This document shows, piece by piece, positions 5,878-14,227 of a stretch of 18,511 bases of DNA (position 1 is its first letter; every line of letters starts with the position of its first letter). The notes under the pieces were generated by a model that saw only the letters and a program-made list of their open reading frames with translations, was not told the DNA's origin and did no database searches. The translations under genes and the position numbers were made by a program. The DNA comes from Candidatus Thiodiazotropha taylori (GTDB lineage: Bacteria > Pseudomonadota > Gammaproteobacteria > Chromatiales > Chromatiaceae), in assembly GCA_019100305.1 (NCBI GenBank), contig JAHRHW010000035.1:1-18511 (forward strand), given 5' to 3'.

Positions 5878-7257
5878 GAGGATAAAACCGGGAACGATCT
5901 CATACAGGTCGAACAGGCCACCCGACATGGGCTTCCACACCACCACCGTCAATCCACCGGTAATGATTCCGGCCAACGCCCCCCAGCGGTTCATACCCCG
6001 CCAGTAGAGTGAGAGCAGTACGGCAGGTCCGAACGCGGCACCGAATCCGGCCCAGGCATAGGCCACCAGATCGAGCACCTTGCTCTCTCTGTCCAGCGCC
6101 AGCAGAAAAGCCACCAGCGCAATGGAGACCACGGCCAGGCGTCCAACCACAACCAACTCCCGCTCTGTGGCCTGTTTGCGTATCAGTCGATAGAGGTCGC
6201 CGGTAAAGGTACTGGAAGAGACCAGCAATTGTGAATCTGCGGTACTCATGATGGCGGCCAGTATGGCGGCCAGGCAGATCCCTGCCAGCAGCGGATGGAA
6301 CATCATATCGACCAGCCGGATGAAGACCTTCTCTGCATCCTCAAGGGGCGTCTCGAAGATAGGGATACCGGCCAGTCCGACCAGACAGGCGGCGGCCAGA
6401 GTGATAAACACCCAGCTGACGGCGATCTGTCTGGCCCTGGGGACAAAGCTGACATGCTGAATGGCTTTGAACCTGGCGAGGATATGGGGCTGACCGAAAT
6501 AACCCAGCCCCCAGGCCATCAGCGAGATGATCGCAATCCATCCCAGCGGCTCACCCTTGCTGTCGGTCAGCGGATCGAGCAGAGCCGGATTCTGTTGCGC
6601 AATCAGCTCGCTCATCGGCTCAACACCGCCGAAACCCTGCAGGGCAAACAGGGGGATGGCGACCAGTGCCAACAGCATCAACAAACCTTGGAACAGATCG
6701 GTCCAGGAAACCGCTAGAAAACCACCGAATGCGGTATAGAGAATGATCACCAGCACCCCGCTCGCCACCGCCCAGACATAGGGCAGCCCGAACACCGCTT
6801 CGAACAGCTTGCCACCGGCCACCAGCCCGGAACTGGTGTAGAAGAGAAAGAACAGCAGGACAAAGATCGAAGAGACCACCCGGATCAAGCCACTGTTATC
6901 CTCAAACCGGTTGGAGAGATACTCCGGCAGGGTCAGGGCATTGCCGGCCGCTTCGGATGCAGTGCGCAGCCGGGCGGCCACCAGCCGCCAGTTGAGCCAG
7001 GTTCCCAATAACAGGCCGAGTGCGATCCAGATCACTTCGAGCCCGGCCAGATATGCGTATCCGGGCAGCCCCAGCAGCAGCCAGCCACTCATATCCGAGG
7101 CACTGGCGCTCAGAGCGGCAACCCAGCTGCCCAGGCGTCGGCCACCAAGCACGAAGTCGGAGAGATTGCGGGTGCGTTGCCAGGCAACCACACCAATCCC
7201 CAGTACCACCAGCAGGTAGAGAACGAAACTCAAACCGACCATCAGTTGCTGGCTCAC
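5815..7257 (-). CDS. putP: Sodium/proline symporter (SSS family)
   Basis: An inner-membrane Na+-coupled L-proline importer used for osmoprotection or catabolism. At 480 residues with about 13 hydrophobic helices it has the family length. The Na+/substrate region SASDMSGWLLLGLPG places Asp55, Ser57 and Gly58 at the same positions as functional residues of E. coli PutP. AAIMSTADSQLLVSSS provides the paired Ser338-Thr339 of the second sodium-site helix. The start is GTG, overlapping the upstream TGA as GTGA, with a strong AAGGAG (7269-7264) six bases away. No putA lies beside it, so import for osmotic stress is as likely as catabolism. Its 3' end overlaps the hydrolase gene by 63 bp in convergent orientation. 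Specificity for proline rather than a related solute is inferred from similarity. Confidence 0.9.
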   Translation of the reverse strand: MSQQLMVGLSFVLYLLVVLGIGVVAWQRTRNLSDFVLGGRRLGSWVAALSASASDMSGWLLLGLPGYAYLAGLEVIWIALGLLLGTWLNWRLVAARLRTASEAAGNALTLPEYLSNRFEDNSGLIRVVSSIFVLLFFLFYTSSGLVAGGKLFEAVFGLPYVWAVASGVLVIILYTAFGGFLAVSWTDLFQGLLMLLALVAIPLFALQGFGGVEPMSELIAQQNPALLDPLTDSKGEPLGWIAIISLMAWGLGYFGQPHILARFKAIQHVSFVPRARQIAVSWVFITLAAACLVGLAGIPIFETPLEDAEKVFIRLVDMMFHPLLAGICLAAILAAIMSTADSQLLVSSSTFTGDLYRLIRKQATERELVVVGRLAVVSIALVAFLLALDRESKVLDLVAYAWAGFGAAFGPAVLLSLYWRGMNRWGALAGIITGGLTVVVWKPMSGGLFDLYEIVPGFILSLLMILIVSRTTAVRSGNST

Positions 7258-8549
7258 GCTTCACTCCTTTTTTGCATTAGTTTTATCTTCCCCAGATAGG
7301 CCGACTTCATGGCCGCTTCAAAGGCCTGGTTGGTGGGATACTCATAGCCGAATACCGGTTGCCACAGGTCGTGGTTTTCCATACAGAGATAGAAAAACAC
7401 ATCCTCATGCCAGGGCTGTAACGACTGATAGGCAAACGAGAACATCTGCTGCTTGATCGTTTTCGGATAGGAGAGCTTGCCGTCGCTCTCCACCCAGGGC
7501 ATCTGCAATATCTTGCTCTGAAAACCTTTCCGCGCGCGCAGCTTTTTGATCACCGGCTTGATATAGGTAAGGGTACCCAGGGAGAGCAACACCACCTCAT
7601 CGGCGCTGAAGTCATCCAGCAGACGCTGGAAAAGCGCTCCGTAGTCCTCGTACCAGTTGTCGTAGTGAATCATCGGGTGGAGATGAAATCCGATCAGCGC
7701 ACCATGGTCGGCTATCTGCCGTGCGCACTTCAGGCGCTCATCCAGGGAAGCGGTCAGATGCTCTTCATGGGCGATCAGGGTGGGGGTATTGAGTGACCAG
7801 GTGCAGAGTAGATTGCTTGGCAGATCCCGCTTCAGCAGATGCTGGATGTTCTTCGATTTGCTCTTCAACTCCAGGATCACATTCGGGTGCTGCCGAGCGA
7901 ACGCCAGCAGGGCATCAAGTATGCCGCCCTGATTGCCCCACATCAGGGAGTCGGAGGATTGTCCGGTACCGATGTGATAGAAGCGATCCGGGTCGATCTC
8001 GAGTTGTGCAAGCTTTTCCGGAAAGCGGCTGTCGAAACGTACTTCATCGCCATGATAGAAGGATTGAATGCTGCAGTAGCTGCAATCAAAACCACAGTTC
8101 TCCACCGCATCCAGGGTCAGCAGATTGCAACAGCGGGTACGGGGGGATGCCACAGGACAGGGCCCCAGTCCCAGTTTCTGCTTATCAACTTCGACCCGGC
8201 GGATTCGCTGCTCCGCCCGTGGCGGTGTCAGCGGTATGGTCGGGTAGTGGTTGGGCTTTTCACGCAATCCCTGCCAGGCCGCCCGCAGGTGATCGAGTAA
8301 CAGCTTACGCCGCTGTTTGGGGGCCATCTCTGCAGGAACATCCACTGCCCAGTATTGCGCCAGTTCACCCTCACCCCACATCGCCAGATCGGCCGCCATG
8401 TCACACAGCTGCCTCAGCTCCTGTTGGGTGAAGCGGTGTCGGTTTGCCTGTTGTTCGATAAATTGCTGCTGGGTCGGGGCCAGACGATCGATGCCGGCCT
8501 GCTTGAGCAGCGTGGTGACTCGTGACTGTTCAGCTGAGGTGTGGGTCAT
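7254..8549 (-). CDS. SPL (spore photoproduct lyase-like) radical SAM protein
   Basis: A 431-residue radical SAM enzyme related to spore photoproduct lyase. The cluster motif CGFDCSYC gives Cys152, Cys156 and Cys159 (CxxxCxxC). Extra cysteines lie just upstream (131, 140, 141). Downstream features fit the SPL family: ELKSKS (227-232), WSLNTP (251-256) and IGFHLHPMIHYDNWYEDY (286-303). The N-terminal 110 residues form a helical extension. Nothing suggests this organism makes spores, so the role is unlikely to be repair of spore photoproduct; DNA or nucleotide modification or repair is possible but unproven. The ATG start has GGAG (8560-8557) seven bases upstream, placed 11 bp after der, and its stop overlaps the putP start. 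It is thus in the bamB-der transcription unit. Confidence 0.85.
   Translation of the reverse strand: MTHTSAEQSRVTTLLKQAGIDRLAPTQQQFIEQQANRHRFTQQELRQLCDMAADLAMWGEGELAQYWAVDVPAEMAPKQRRKLLLDHLRAAWQGLREKPNHYPTIPLTPPRAEQRIRRVEVDKQKLGLGPCPVASPRTRCCNLLTLDAVENCGFDCSYCSIQSFYHGDEVRFDSRFPEKLAQLEIDPDRFYHIGTGQSSDSLMWGNQGGILDALLAFARQHPNVILELKSKSKNIQHLLKRDLPSNLLCTWSLNTPTLIAHEEHLTASLDERLKCARQIADHGALIGFHLHPMIHYDNWYEDYGALFQRLLDDFSADEVVLLSLGTLTYIKPVIKKLRARKGFQSKILQMPWVESDGKLSYPKTIKQQMFSFAYQSLQPWHEDVFFYLCMENHDLWQPVFGYEYPTNQAFEAAMKSAYLGKIKLMQKRSEA
7258..7269 (-). promoter_or_regulatory. Strong ribosome binding site for the GTG start of putP
   Basis: AAGGAG at 7269-7264, six bases before GTG 7257, lies within the last codons of the SPL gene. 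It supports the GTG start and independent reinitiation at the GTGA junction. Confidence 0.7.
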
Positions 8550-8560
8550 CCGCAGACTCC

Positions 8561-9952
8561 TCAGCGCTTGCGTGAAACAAACTTCTTCAGTCGCTGACGT
8601 TTCTGAATCTGACGCTTGGTGAGTTTATTCTGTTTGCCCTCATAGGGATTGTCGCCGGAGCGGAACTCGATGCGTATCGGGGTGCCCCGCAGTTTGAGTA
8701 CCGAGCGGAAGCGCGAGATCAGATAGCGTTTGTAGCCGTCCGGAACCCGCTCCGTCTGATTGCCGTGAATCACGATCAAAGGCGGGTTCTTGCCTCCCTG
8801 ATGGGCATAACGAAGCTTGATCCGCCGGCCGTGCACCAGCGGCGGTTGATGCTCCTCCACCAGGGCTTCCAGTATCCGCGTCAGTTCCGGGGTGGCCAGA
8901 TCCCGCATGGCGCTCTTGTAGACCTGATCCACCAGACCAAACAGATCGCCAACACCGGAACCGTGCAGGGCTGAGATATAGTGGTGCCGGGCAAAACTCA
9001 GAAATGGCAGTTTGCGTTCGATTTCTGTTTTGATCCACTCCCGCTGATCCTGGGACAGACCATCCCATTTGTTGATCACCAGAATCAGTGCCCGACCGCT
9101 CTCCAGCACATGACCGGCCAGGGTGGCATCCTGCTCACCGATCTCCTGCTGGGCATCCAGTACCAGCAGCACCACATTAGCCTCCTGCATTGATTGCAGT
9201 GTCTTGATGATGCTGAATTTTTCAATCGCTTCCTTGATCCGGGCACGGCGTCTGACACCAGCGGTATCGATCAGGGTGTAGCGTTTGTCATTCCGGGTGA
9301 TTGGAATATAGATGCTGTCCCTGGTGGTGCCGGGCTGGTCGTAGGCCACCACCCGCTCTTCACCCAGCAGACGATTGACCAGGGTCGACTTGCCGACATT
9401 GGGACGGCCGACCACAGCGATCTGAATCCCCTTCTCCTCTTCCGCACCCTCCTCTTCCGGAGGTGGAAACTGGCTCAGAATGCCGTCAATCAGGGTACGT
9501 ACCCCGCGTCCATGCACTGCGGCGATGGCAATTGGGTCACCCAGTCCCAGACGATAGAAATCGCTGGCGGCGACCGTCTCATCCAGCCCTTCGCTCTTAT
9601 TCACTGCGACGCTGACAGGCTTGCCGGTCTTGCGCAACTGCTGGGCGATGATCTCATCGCCACCGGTACATCCCTCGCGGCCATCCAGCAGAAACAGAAT
9701 ATGGTCCGCCTCACCGATCGCCTGATGCACCTGCTGCTCCATCAGTTGGTCGATACCCAGCTGATCACCGCTGATCCCCCCGGTATCCACCACCACATAA
9801 GGGTGCTTGCCCAGCTTCCCGGTGCCGTACTTGCGGTCACGTGTCAATCCTGGCTGGTCGGCCACCAGCGCATCGCGACTGCGGGTCAAACGGTTGAAGA
9901 GTGTGGACTTACCCACATTGGGGCGTCCAACCAGAGCGATCACCGGTAACAT
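8561..9952 (-). CDS. der: Ribosome assembly GTPase Der (EngA)
   Basis: An essential double-GTPase that acts in maturation of the 50S subunit. The 463-residue protein carries two G domains and a C-terminal KH-like domain. Domain 1 has GRPNVGKS (9-16), DTGG (56-59) and G4 as NKSE (118-121), a conservative change from NKxD. An acidic linker (PPPEEEGAEEEKG, 163-175) follows. Domain 2 has GRPNVGKS (182-189), DTAG (229-232) and NKWD (294-297). The C terminus is basic (KRQIQKRQRLKKFVSRKR). I chose ATG 9952, giving MLPVIALVGRPNVGKST, which matches the family start; a TTG one codon upstream is possible but unlikely. The ATG shares one base with the bamB stop (TGATG), so the two are coupled, and the SPL gene follows after 8 bp of spacer plus its ribosome site. 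Confidence 0.96.
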   Translation of the reverse strand: MLPVIALVGRPNVGKSTLFNRLTRSRDALVADQPGLTRDRKYGTGKLGKHPYVVVDTGGISGDQLGIDQLMEQQVHQAIGEADHILFLLDGREGCTGGDEIIAQQLRKTGKPVSVAVNKSEGLDETVAASDFYRLGLGDPIAIAAVHGRGVRTLIDGILSQFPPPEEEGAEEEKGIQIAVVGRPNVGKSTLVNRLLGEERVVAYDQPGTTRDSIYIPITRNDKRYTLIDTAGVRRRARIKEAIEKFSIIKTLQSMQEANVVLLVLDAQQEIGEQDATLAGHVLESGRALILVINKWDGLSQDQREWIKTEIERKLPFLSFARHHYISALHGSGVGDLFGLVDQVYKSAMRDLATPELTRILEALVEEHQPPLVHGRRIKLRYAHQGGKNPPLIVIHGNQTERVPDGYKRYLISRFRSVLKLRGTPIRIEFRSGDNPYEGKQNKLTKRQIQKRQRLKKFVSRKR

Positions 9953-11115
9953 CAAGGGTTCTCGGCATTCAAGGGGTGGGCCTTCAGAGCGGTCAGGGTT
10001 CCCCCCTCATCCAGAACATAGACCAGATCATCGATCACCAGAGGTTGGTAACGAATCTCATCGCTACCCACTTTGATCCGCGCCATCTGATGTCCATCCT
10101 CCTGGGAGAGCCAGTGAACATAACCATCCAGATCACCAACCACCAGATGGTCTCCCACCATTGCGGGCGCGGTCAGGCGCCGGGCATGCATCGCTTTTTG
10201 CTGCCAGAGGGTAGCCCCATTGGTGGCATCCAGCGACCAGATATGATCCTCATCATCAGTCACGAAGAGTTGTCGCCAGGAAGCATCCAGACCCGCATGG
10301 GATGAGATCTCGCGACGCCACAGCACCACACCGCTCGATTCGGAAACAGCGGCGACCTCACCCTGAAAGGCGGCCACATAGGCAGTCCCTTCCACCAGCT
10401 TCGGATCGGAATCGATGTCGACTACCCGCTCCAGTTCTGTACGCCCCTTCGGGGTGGATATCGACGCCTCCCAGGCCACCAGCCCCGCATCCAGGGTCAG
10501 ACCGATCAACTTGCCACCGGCAAATCCGGAGATCACCAGCGAATCACTGATCTTTGGAGAGCTGTCACCACGCAAGGACAATACCGGTACACTGCGATCG
10601 TAAAGCCAGCGCTGCTCACCACTGTCGGCGGCAAAAGCGGCGACACCACCATCACCGGTTCTGCAGACCACGGAGCCACCACCGATAGCAGGCACCGACA
10701 ACACTTCACTACCGACCCGCTTGCGCCAGCGCAACTCGCCCGCTTCGCTATCGAGTACGATCAATTCCGCTTCCATGGTCCCCACCGCCAGCAGGCCCTC
10801 TGCCAGTCCGGGACCACCACTCAGCGGACTTTCGGTATCCACCGACCAGAGCTCGTCACCGGTCTTGGCGTCCAGAGCATAGACTTCACCGGAAGGCTCG
10901 GCAATATAGATCACCCCATACCGATAGGCTGGTGGCAGCTTGAGCTGCGCCCCATCGCCCCCTTCAAAATCCTCATCCCAAAGGGTTTCGATGCGCAGCT
11001 CCGGCTCCAGCTCAACCAGCTCGGAGGGGGGATCCGCATTGTCGGTACCGGTAAACAGGCTGCAACCGGTCAACAGCAGCAAAGAGAGCCAGATCAGAAC
11101 ACGATGCATGGCCAT
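9952..11115 (-). CDS. bamB: Outer-membrane protein assembly lipoprotein BamB
   Basis: A lipoprotein of the BAM complex that binds BamA and helps insert beta-barrel proteins in the outer membrane. From the chosen ATG the protein has 387 residues. A signal peptide (MHRVLIWLSLLLLTGC) ends in the lipobox LLTGC with Cys18, followed by eight repeats of a PQQ-like beta-propeller. Repeats show the usual pattern, for example VYALDAKTGDELW, LIVLDSEAGELRW, VAAVSESSGVVLW and WSLDATNGATLW. A longer reading from TTG 11145 would put ten extra residues before the signal peptide and is rejected; ATG 11109 (MHRVL) is an equally good start. It follows yfgM by one nucleotide and couples into der, as in E. coli. 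Confidence 0.95.
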   Translation of the reverse strand: MAMHRVLIWLSLLLLTGCSLFTGTDNADPPSELVELEPELRIETLWDEDFEGGDGAQLKLPPAYRYGVIYIAEPSGEVYALDAKTGDELWSVDTESPLSGGPGLAEGLLAVGTMEAELIVLDSEAGELRWRKRVGSEVLSVPAIGGGSVVCRTGDGGVAAFAADSGEQRWLYDRSVPVLSLRGDSSPKISDSLVISGFAGGKLIGLTLDAGLVAWEASISTPKGRTELERVVDIDSDPKLVEGTAYVAAFQGEVAAVSESSGVVLWRREISSHAGLDASWRQLFVTDDEDHIWSLDATNGATLWQQKAMHARRLTAPAMVGDHLVVGDLDGYVHWLSQEDGHQMARIKVGSDEIRYQPLVIDDLVYVLDEGGTLTALKAHPLNAENP

Positions 11116-11116
11116 T

Positions 11117-11743
11117 TCAGGGTTTGGCAACAGCCAGATCGTCAAGCTTCATCTGCAGCAGGGAACGATCACTGACCTCATGGGTCATCGCTTCGGTATA
11201 GGCCGCTGCAGCCCCGGCAAGATCCCCTTTCGCATGGGCGATATCGCCGCGTACCACGGCGAACTCTCCAGCGAAACTGCCGCTGGTAATATCAACCTGC
11301 TGTTCGGCACCGGCCAAGTCACCCTCATCCAGCAGAATTCTGGCCAGACTGAGCTGCGCCATCTGGGTCAGTGCGGGCACTTTACTCTGCTGAACAATCC
11401 CGCTCAGTTTCTGCTTTGCCAGATCGCTCTCACCGGCTTCCATATGCAACCGAGCTTCTGAAAGCGCGGCAAAGGTGGCGTAGCTGCTACCTTCAAAATT
11501 CTGTTTCATCAGTTCAGCCTGCTTGCTTGCTGACTGACTGTCGCCGCGCTGTACGGCACCCACCAACTGACTGAACGCCGTAGAGGCCTCGGCACCGACA
11601 CGATCCTGGTAGTTACCCCAGGCCTGCCAGCCGAACACGCCACCCAGCCCGATCACCAAGCCGGCGATTACCGAGGTACCATTCTCTTTCCACCAGCGTT
11701 TTATGGCCTCGACCTGTTCTTCTTCGGTCTGATATGTACTCAT
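11117..11743 (-). CDS. yfgM: YfgM family membrane-anchored periplasmic TPR protein
   Basis: An inner-membrane protein whose E. coli counterpart binds the SecYEG-associated chaperone PpiD and takes part in the envelope chaperone network. The 208-residue length matches that homologue (206). A short cytosolic segment (1-21, containing the characteristic EEEQVEAIKRWWKENG) precedes a single membrane helix (about 22-43), then a tetratricopeptide-like periplasmic domain rich in Ala, Gln and Leu (about 50-205). It lies between hisS (55 bp upstream) and bamB (one nucleotide downstream), the standard order. The ATG start lacks a strong Shine-Dalgarno. The family call is firm; the precise periplasmic role is taken from E. 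coli work. Confidence 0.92.
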   Translation of the reverse strand: MSTYQTEEEQVEAIKRWWKENGTSVIAGLVIGLGGVFGWQAWGNYQDRVGAEASTAFSQLVGAVQRGDSQSASKQAELMKQNFEGSSYATFAALSEARLHMEAGESDLAKQKLSGIVQQSKVPALTQMAQLSLARILLDEGDLAGAEQQVDITSGSFAGEFAVVRGDIAHAKGDLAGAAAAYTEAMTHEVSDRSLLQMKLDDLAVAKP

Positions 11744-11798
11744 AATGCTCTAACCCGTTAAAGTCATTTAATTGTTGATTCTATGTCGCGCTTACTGA

Positions 11799-13070
11799 CT
11801 ATCCGGCTACGATCTCAGCAAGGGTCGACTCAAGTTCGGATATTCCTATCTGGCGCTGTTCGCCACCGCGTAACGGCTTCAGGATAATCTCCTGTTTCTG
11901 CAGCTCATCCTCGCCCAGGATCAGGGCAAATCGGGCCTGGCTTTTATCCGCCTTTTTCAGTTGACTCTTGAAACCACCACCCCCGCAGTGACTGATCAGT
12001 CTCAGTGCGGGCAGACGACTGCGCAACTGTTCCGCCAGCTTGACACCCTCCCGCTCAGGAGCCTGCCCAAGGGTCACCAGATAGACGTCGGGAACCGGCA
12101 GACGTTCCATCACATCGGTCTCTTCCAGCAGCGCGATCAACCGCTCCAGCCCCATTGCAAATCCCACCGCCGGGGTCTCTCTGCCTCCCAGCTGTGTCAC
12201 CAGACCGTCGTAGCGACCGCCGGCACATACCGTACCCTGGGCACCCAGGGCGTCGGTGATCCATTCGAACACGGTCCGACTGTAGTAATCCAGGCCACGT
12301 ACCAGCCGGGGATTCTCCACATACGCCACCCCGGCATCATCCAACCCCTGGCAGATCGCCTGATAGTGGGCAAGCGACTCGTCTCCCAGATGCTGCATCA
12401 GGGTTGGCGCCTGGGCGATCAGCTCTGACATGGCGGAGTTTTTACTGTCGAGAATCCGCAACGGATTGGTCTCCAGCCTGCGCTTGCTGTCCTCATCCAG
12501 TTGTTCCGGATGCTGCTTGAAGTAGTCGACCAGTTGATCCCGATACTCTGCCCGTTCTGCCGGCGTACCCAGGGTGTTGATCTGCAGCTGTAGATCCTGC
12601 AAACCCAGTTCTTGCCAGATCCTGGCGGTGATCAAAATCTGTTCAAGATCGATATCCGGCCCACTCATACCGAAGCTCTCAACCCCGATTTGATGAAACT
12701 GACGATAACGCCCCTTCTGCGGGCGTTCATGGCGAAACATCGGGCCCTGATACCAGAGTCTCTGGGTCTGGTTGAAGATCAGGCCGTGTTCCAGTCCGGC
12801 CCGCACGCATCCGGCCGTACCCTCCGGACGCAGGGTAAGGCTGTCCCCATTACGGTCCTCGAAGGTATACATCTCCTTCTCCACGATATCGGTCACCTCG
12901 CCGATGGAACGCTTGAAAAGGTCAGTCATCTCGACAATCGGCATACGGATTTCCGCATACCCATAGCGGTTCAATACCGAGCGCACCCGGTCTTCGAGAA
13001 ACTGCCAGACAGGGGTCTGCTGGGGCAGGATGTCCTTCATCCCGCGGATGGCCTGGATCTGCTTTGCCAT
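11799..13070 (-). CDS. hisS: Histidyl-tRNA synthetase
   Basis: A class II aminoacyl-tRNA synthetase that charges tRNA-His. The 423-residue protein has the expected layout: N-terminal catalytic core with TLRPEGTAGCVRA (79-91), motif 2 RLWYQGPMFRHERPQKGRYRQF (104-125), the histidine-specific HisA motif VRGLDYYSRT (257-266) with catalytic Arg258, the CAGGRYDGL segment (282-290), and motif 3 AVGFAMGLERL (301-311). A C-terminal anticodon-binding domain follows (about 325-423). The ATG has only a weak AGAG upstream. It is 134 bp from rodZ, so it may have its own promoter; a 10-bp palindrome (TAACATGTTA, 13105-13114) lies in that gap. In E. coli the gene before hisS is ispG, which is absent here. 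Confidence 0.97.
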   Translation of the reverse strand: MAKQIQAIRGMKDILPQQTPVWQFLEDRVRSVLNRYGYAEIRMPIVEMTDLFKRSIGEVTDIVEKEMYTFEDRNGDSLTLRPEGTAGCVRAGLEHGLIFNQTQRLWYQGPMFRHERPQKGRYRQFHQIGVESFGMSGPDIDLEQILITARIWQELGLQDLQLQINTLGTPAERAEYRDQLVDYFKQHPEQLDEDSKRRLETNPLRILDSKNSAMSELIAQAPTLMQHLGDESLAHYQAICQGLDDAGVAYVENPRLVRGLDYYSRTVFEWITDALGAQGTVCAGGRYDGLVTQLGGRETPAVGFAMGLERLIALLEETDVMERLPVPDVYLVTLGQAPEREGVKLAEQLRSRLPALRLISHCGGGGFKSQLKKADKSQARFALILGEDELQKQEIILKPLRGGEQRQIGISELESTLAEIVAG

Positions 13071-13204
13071 TTGGACTCTAAATATGGATAAAAGCAGGCA
13101 AGATTAACATGTTATCCTGGCCTGGTGTACTGTCTCATGCGAATGCGTGAAATCCGTGGGACAGCAGACTATCGGTCACTCGCAGAGGGTTTCGGGAAAA
13201 ACGG
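13071..13204 (-). other. Spacer between rodZ and hisS where ispG would be expected
   Basis: These 134 bp contain no ORF with a ribosome binding site and no recognisable ispG remnant. A perfect palindrome, TAACATGTTA, lies at 13105-13114. Short CTGTC/GACAG repeats flank part of the region (about 13131-13165). No clear -35/-10 pair was found, although a hisS promoter here is likely given the gap. Confidence 0.5.
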
Positions 13205-14227
13205 CTACAGCTGATCGGGATCCAGGGTGAAGCGGGCTACTTTGCCGCGAGTGAAAGGGGCGAGATCGAATGGCTGACCGTCAATCGTCAGGGTCACGAC
13301 GGCCACATCGCCAAGCACCACACTGAATGGGCCATATTCGCTGCTCAGGCGTCGCTTGGCGCCACTGCGCATCTCACCGATGATCCTGGCTTTCCCATCC
13401 AGGCTTCTGACCTCGGTCCAGCATGGCCCCTCAAAGCTGAACAGAAGTGACTTTGAACGGCTCTCCACTGTGGGTGATTCTTCAACGACAGCTACAGGCT
13501 CAATCCGAGCAGGCTCCGTCTGCTCTACCTCAGGTTCGGATTGGGGCTCAGCCGCTACTGGTGTCGGACTGCTTGGTTGCGATTGCGGATCGGCAGCTAC
13601 CGCCTCCTCCAAGGCTTCGTTCTGAGGGGGTGCAGCCATCTCCTCAAGCTCAGGCAGCGGATCATCCAGGAGAACCGGCTCGGTTTGTCGTTCATCCACC
13701 GCATCGATCTGCCCAGCGGTATCAGCCGACGGCTCCACCATTGGCAACTCCTGCGGTTGGCTCTCCTCAGTGATTGGAAAAGGTTCAGGCGGCTCCAGTT
13801 CGGCCTGGGTCTGCCACCAGAAGAAGAGCAGTGCGGCCAAAGCGATGACAACGCCCCAGGTTACCAGGCGCATCAATCCTTGACCGCTGTGTATGGTTTT
13901 GCCCTCACCTTGCTCTGGACTGTTGAGGATCGTCTGTTCCTCGAACTCCGGAAAGAGTCGCTGATAGGCTGCGACAACAGCATCCTCTTGCAGACCGACC
14001 AGACGGGCGTAGTTCCTGATATAGCCTTGCACGAAAACCGGCCCAGGAAGATTGTCGTAATCGTCCCGCTCAAGGGCGTCTATGATATTGGATTGAAGGT
14101 GGAGTTGAGCCGCTACTGACGCAGCACTCATCTGCTGTCGCTCACGAGCCCTTTTCAGCAGTGAACCAGGTCCCTGCTCGGTGGCAGATTCCCCTCTATC
14201 CTGATTGTCATTTTCGGCTTGGTTCAT
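13205..14227 (-). CDS. rodZ: Cell-shape protein RodZ
   Basis: A bitopic membrane protein that links MreB filaments to the elongasome. The 340-residue protein has the full RodZ layout: a cytosolic helix-turn-helix (about 20-92, with LLKRARERQQMSAASVAAQL and the VFVQGYIRNYARLVGL segment), one membrane helix (about 118-138), a periplasmic Pro/Glu/Gln-rich linker (about 140-258), and a C-terminal DUF4115 beta domain (about 262-336, GPCWTEVRSLDGK to FTRGKVARF). The linker is strongly acidic and low in complexity, as is common in this family. The ATG overlaps the pilW stop as ATGA, so it is translationally coupled to rlmN-pilW. It ends with TAG before a 134-bp spacer. Confidence 0.93.
   Translation of the reverse strand: MNQAENDNQDRGESATEQGPGSLLKRARERQQMSAASVAAQLHLQSNIIDALERDDYDNLPGPVFVQGYIRNYARLVGLQEDAVVAAYQRLFPEFEEQTILNSPEQGEGKTIHSGQGLMRLVTWGVVIALAALLFFWWQTQAELEPPEPFPITEESQPQELPMVEPSADTAGQIDAVDERQTEPVLLDDPLPELEEMAAPPQNEALEEAVAADPQSQPSSPTPVAAEPQSEPEVEQTEPARIEPVAVVEESPTVESRSKSLLFSFEGPCWTEVRSLDGKARIIGEMRSGAKRRLSSEYGPFSVVLGDVAVVTLTIDGQPFDLAPFTRGKVARFTLDPDQL

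Noticed and set aside
9194..9949. 251-codon open frame on the + strand opposite der
   Set aside because: Antisense shadow of der, in a register that mirrors its codons; no recognisable protein features.
9953..9955. TTG start for der one codon upstream
   Set aside because: ATG 9952 gives the family-standard N terminus and the TGATG junction with bamB.
11116..11145. TTG start extending BamB by ten residues
   Set aside because: The extension would sit before a complete lipoprotein signal peptide and would overlap yfgM; ATG 11115 or 11109 is more natural.
13105..13114. TAACATGTTA palindrome in the rodZ-hisS gap as a regulatory site
   Set aside because: Ten-base palindromes occur often by chance and no promoter elements are aligned with it, so it is only noted.
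13600..13810. Low-complexity Pro/Glu-rich stretch as a repeat or a foreign insertion
   Set aside because: It is the periplasmic linker normally found in RodZ.
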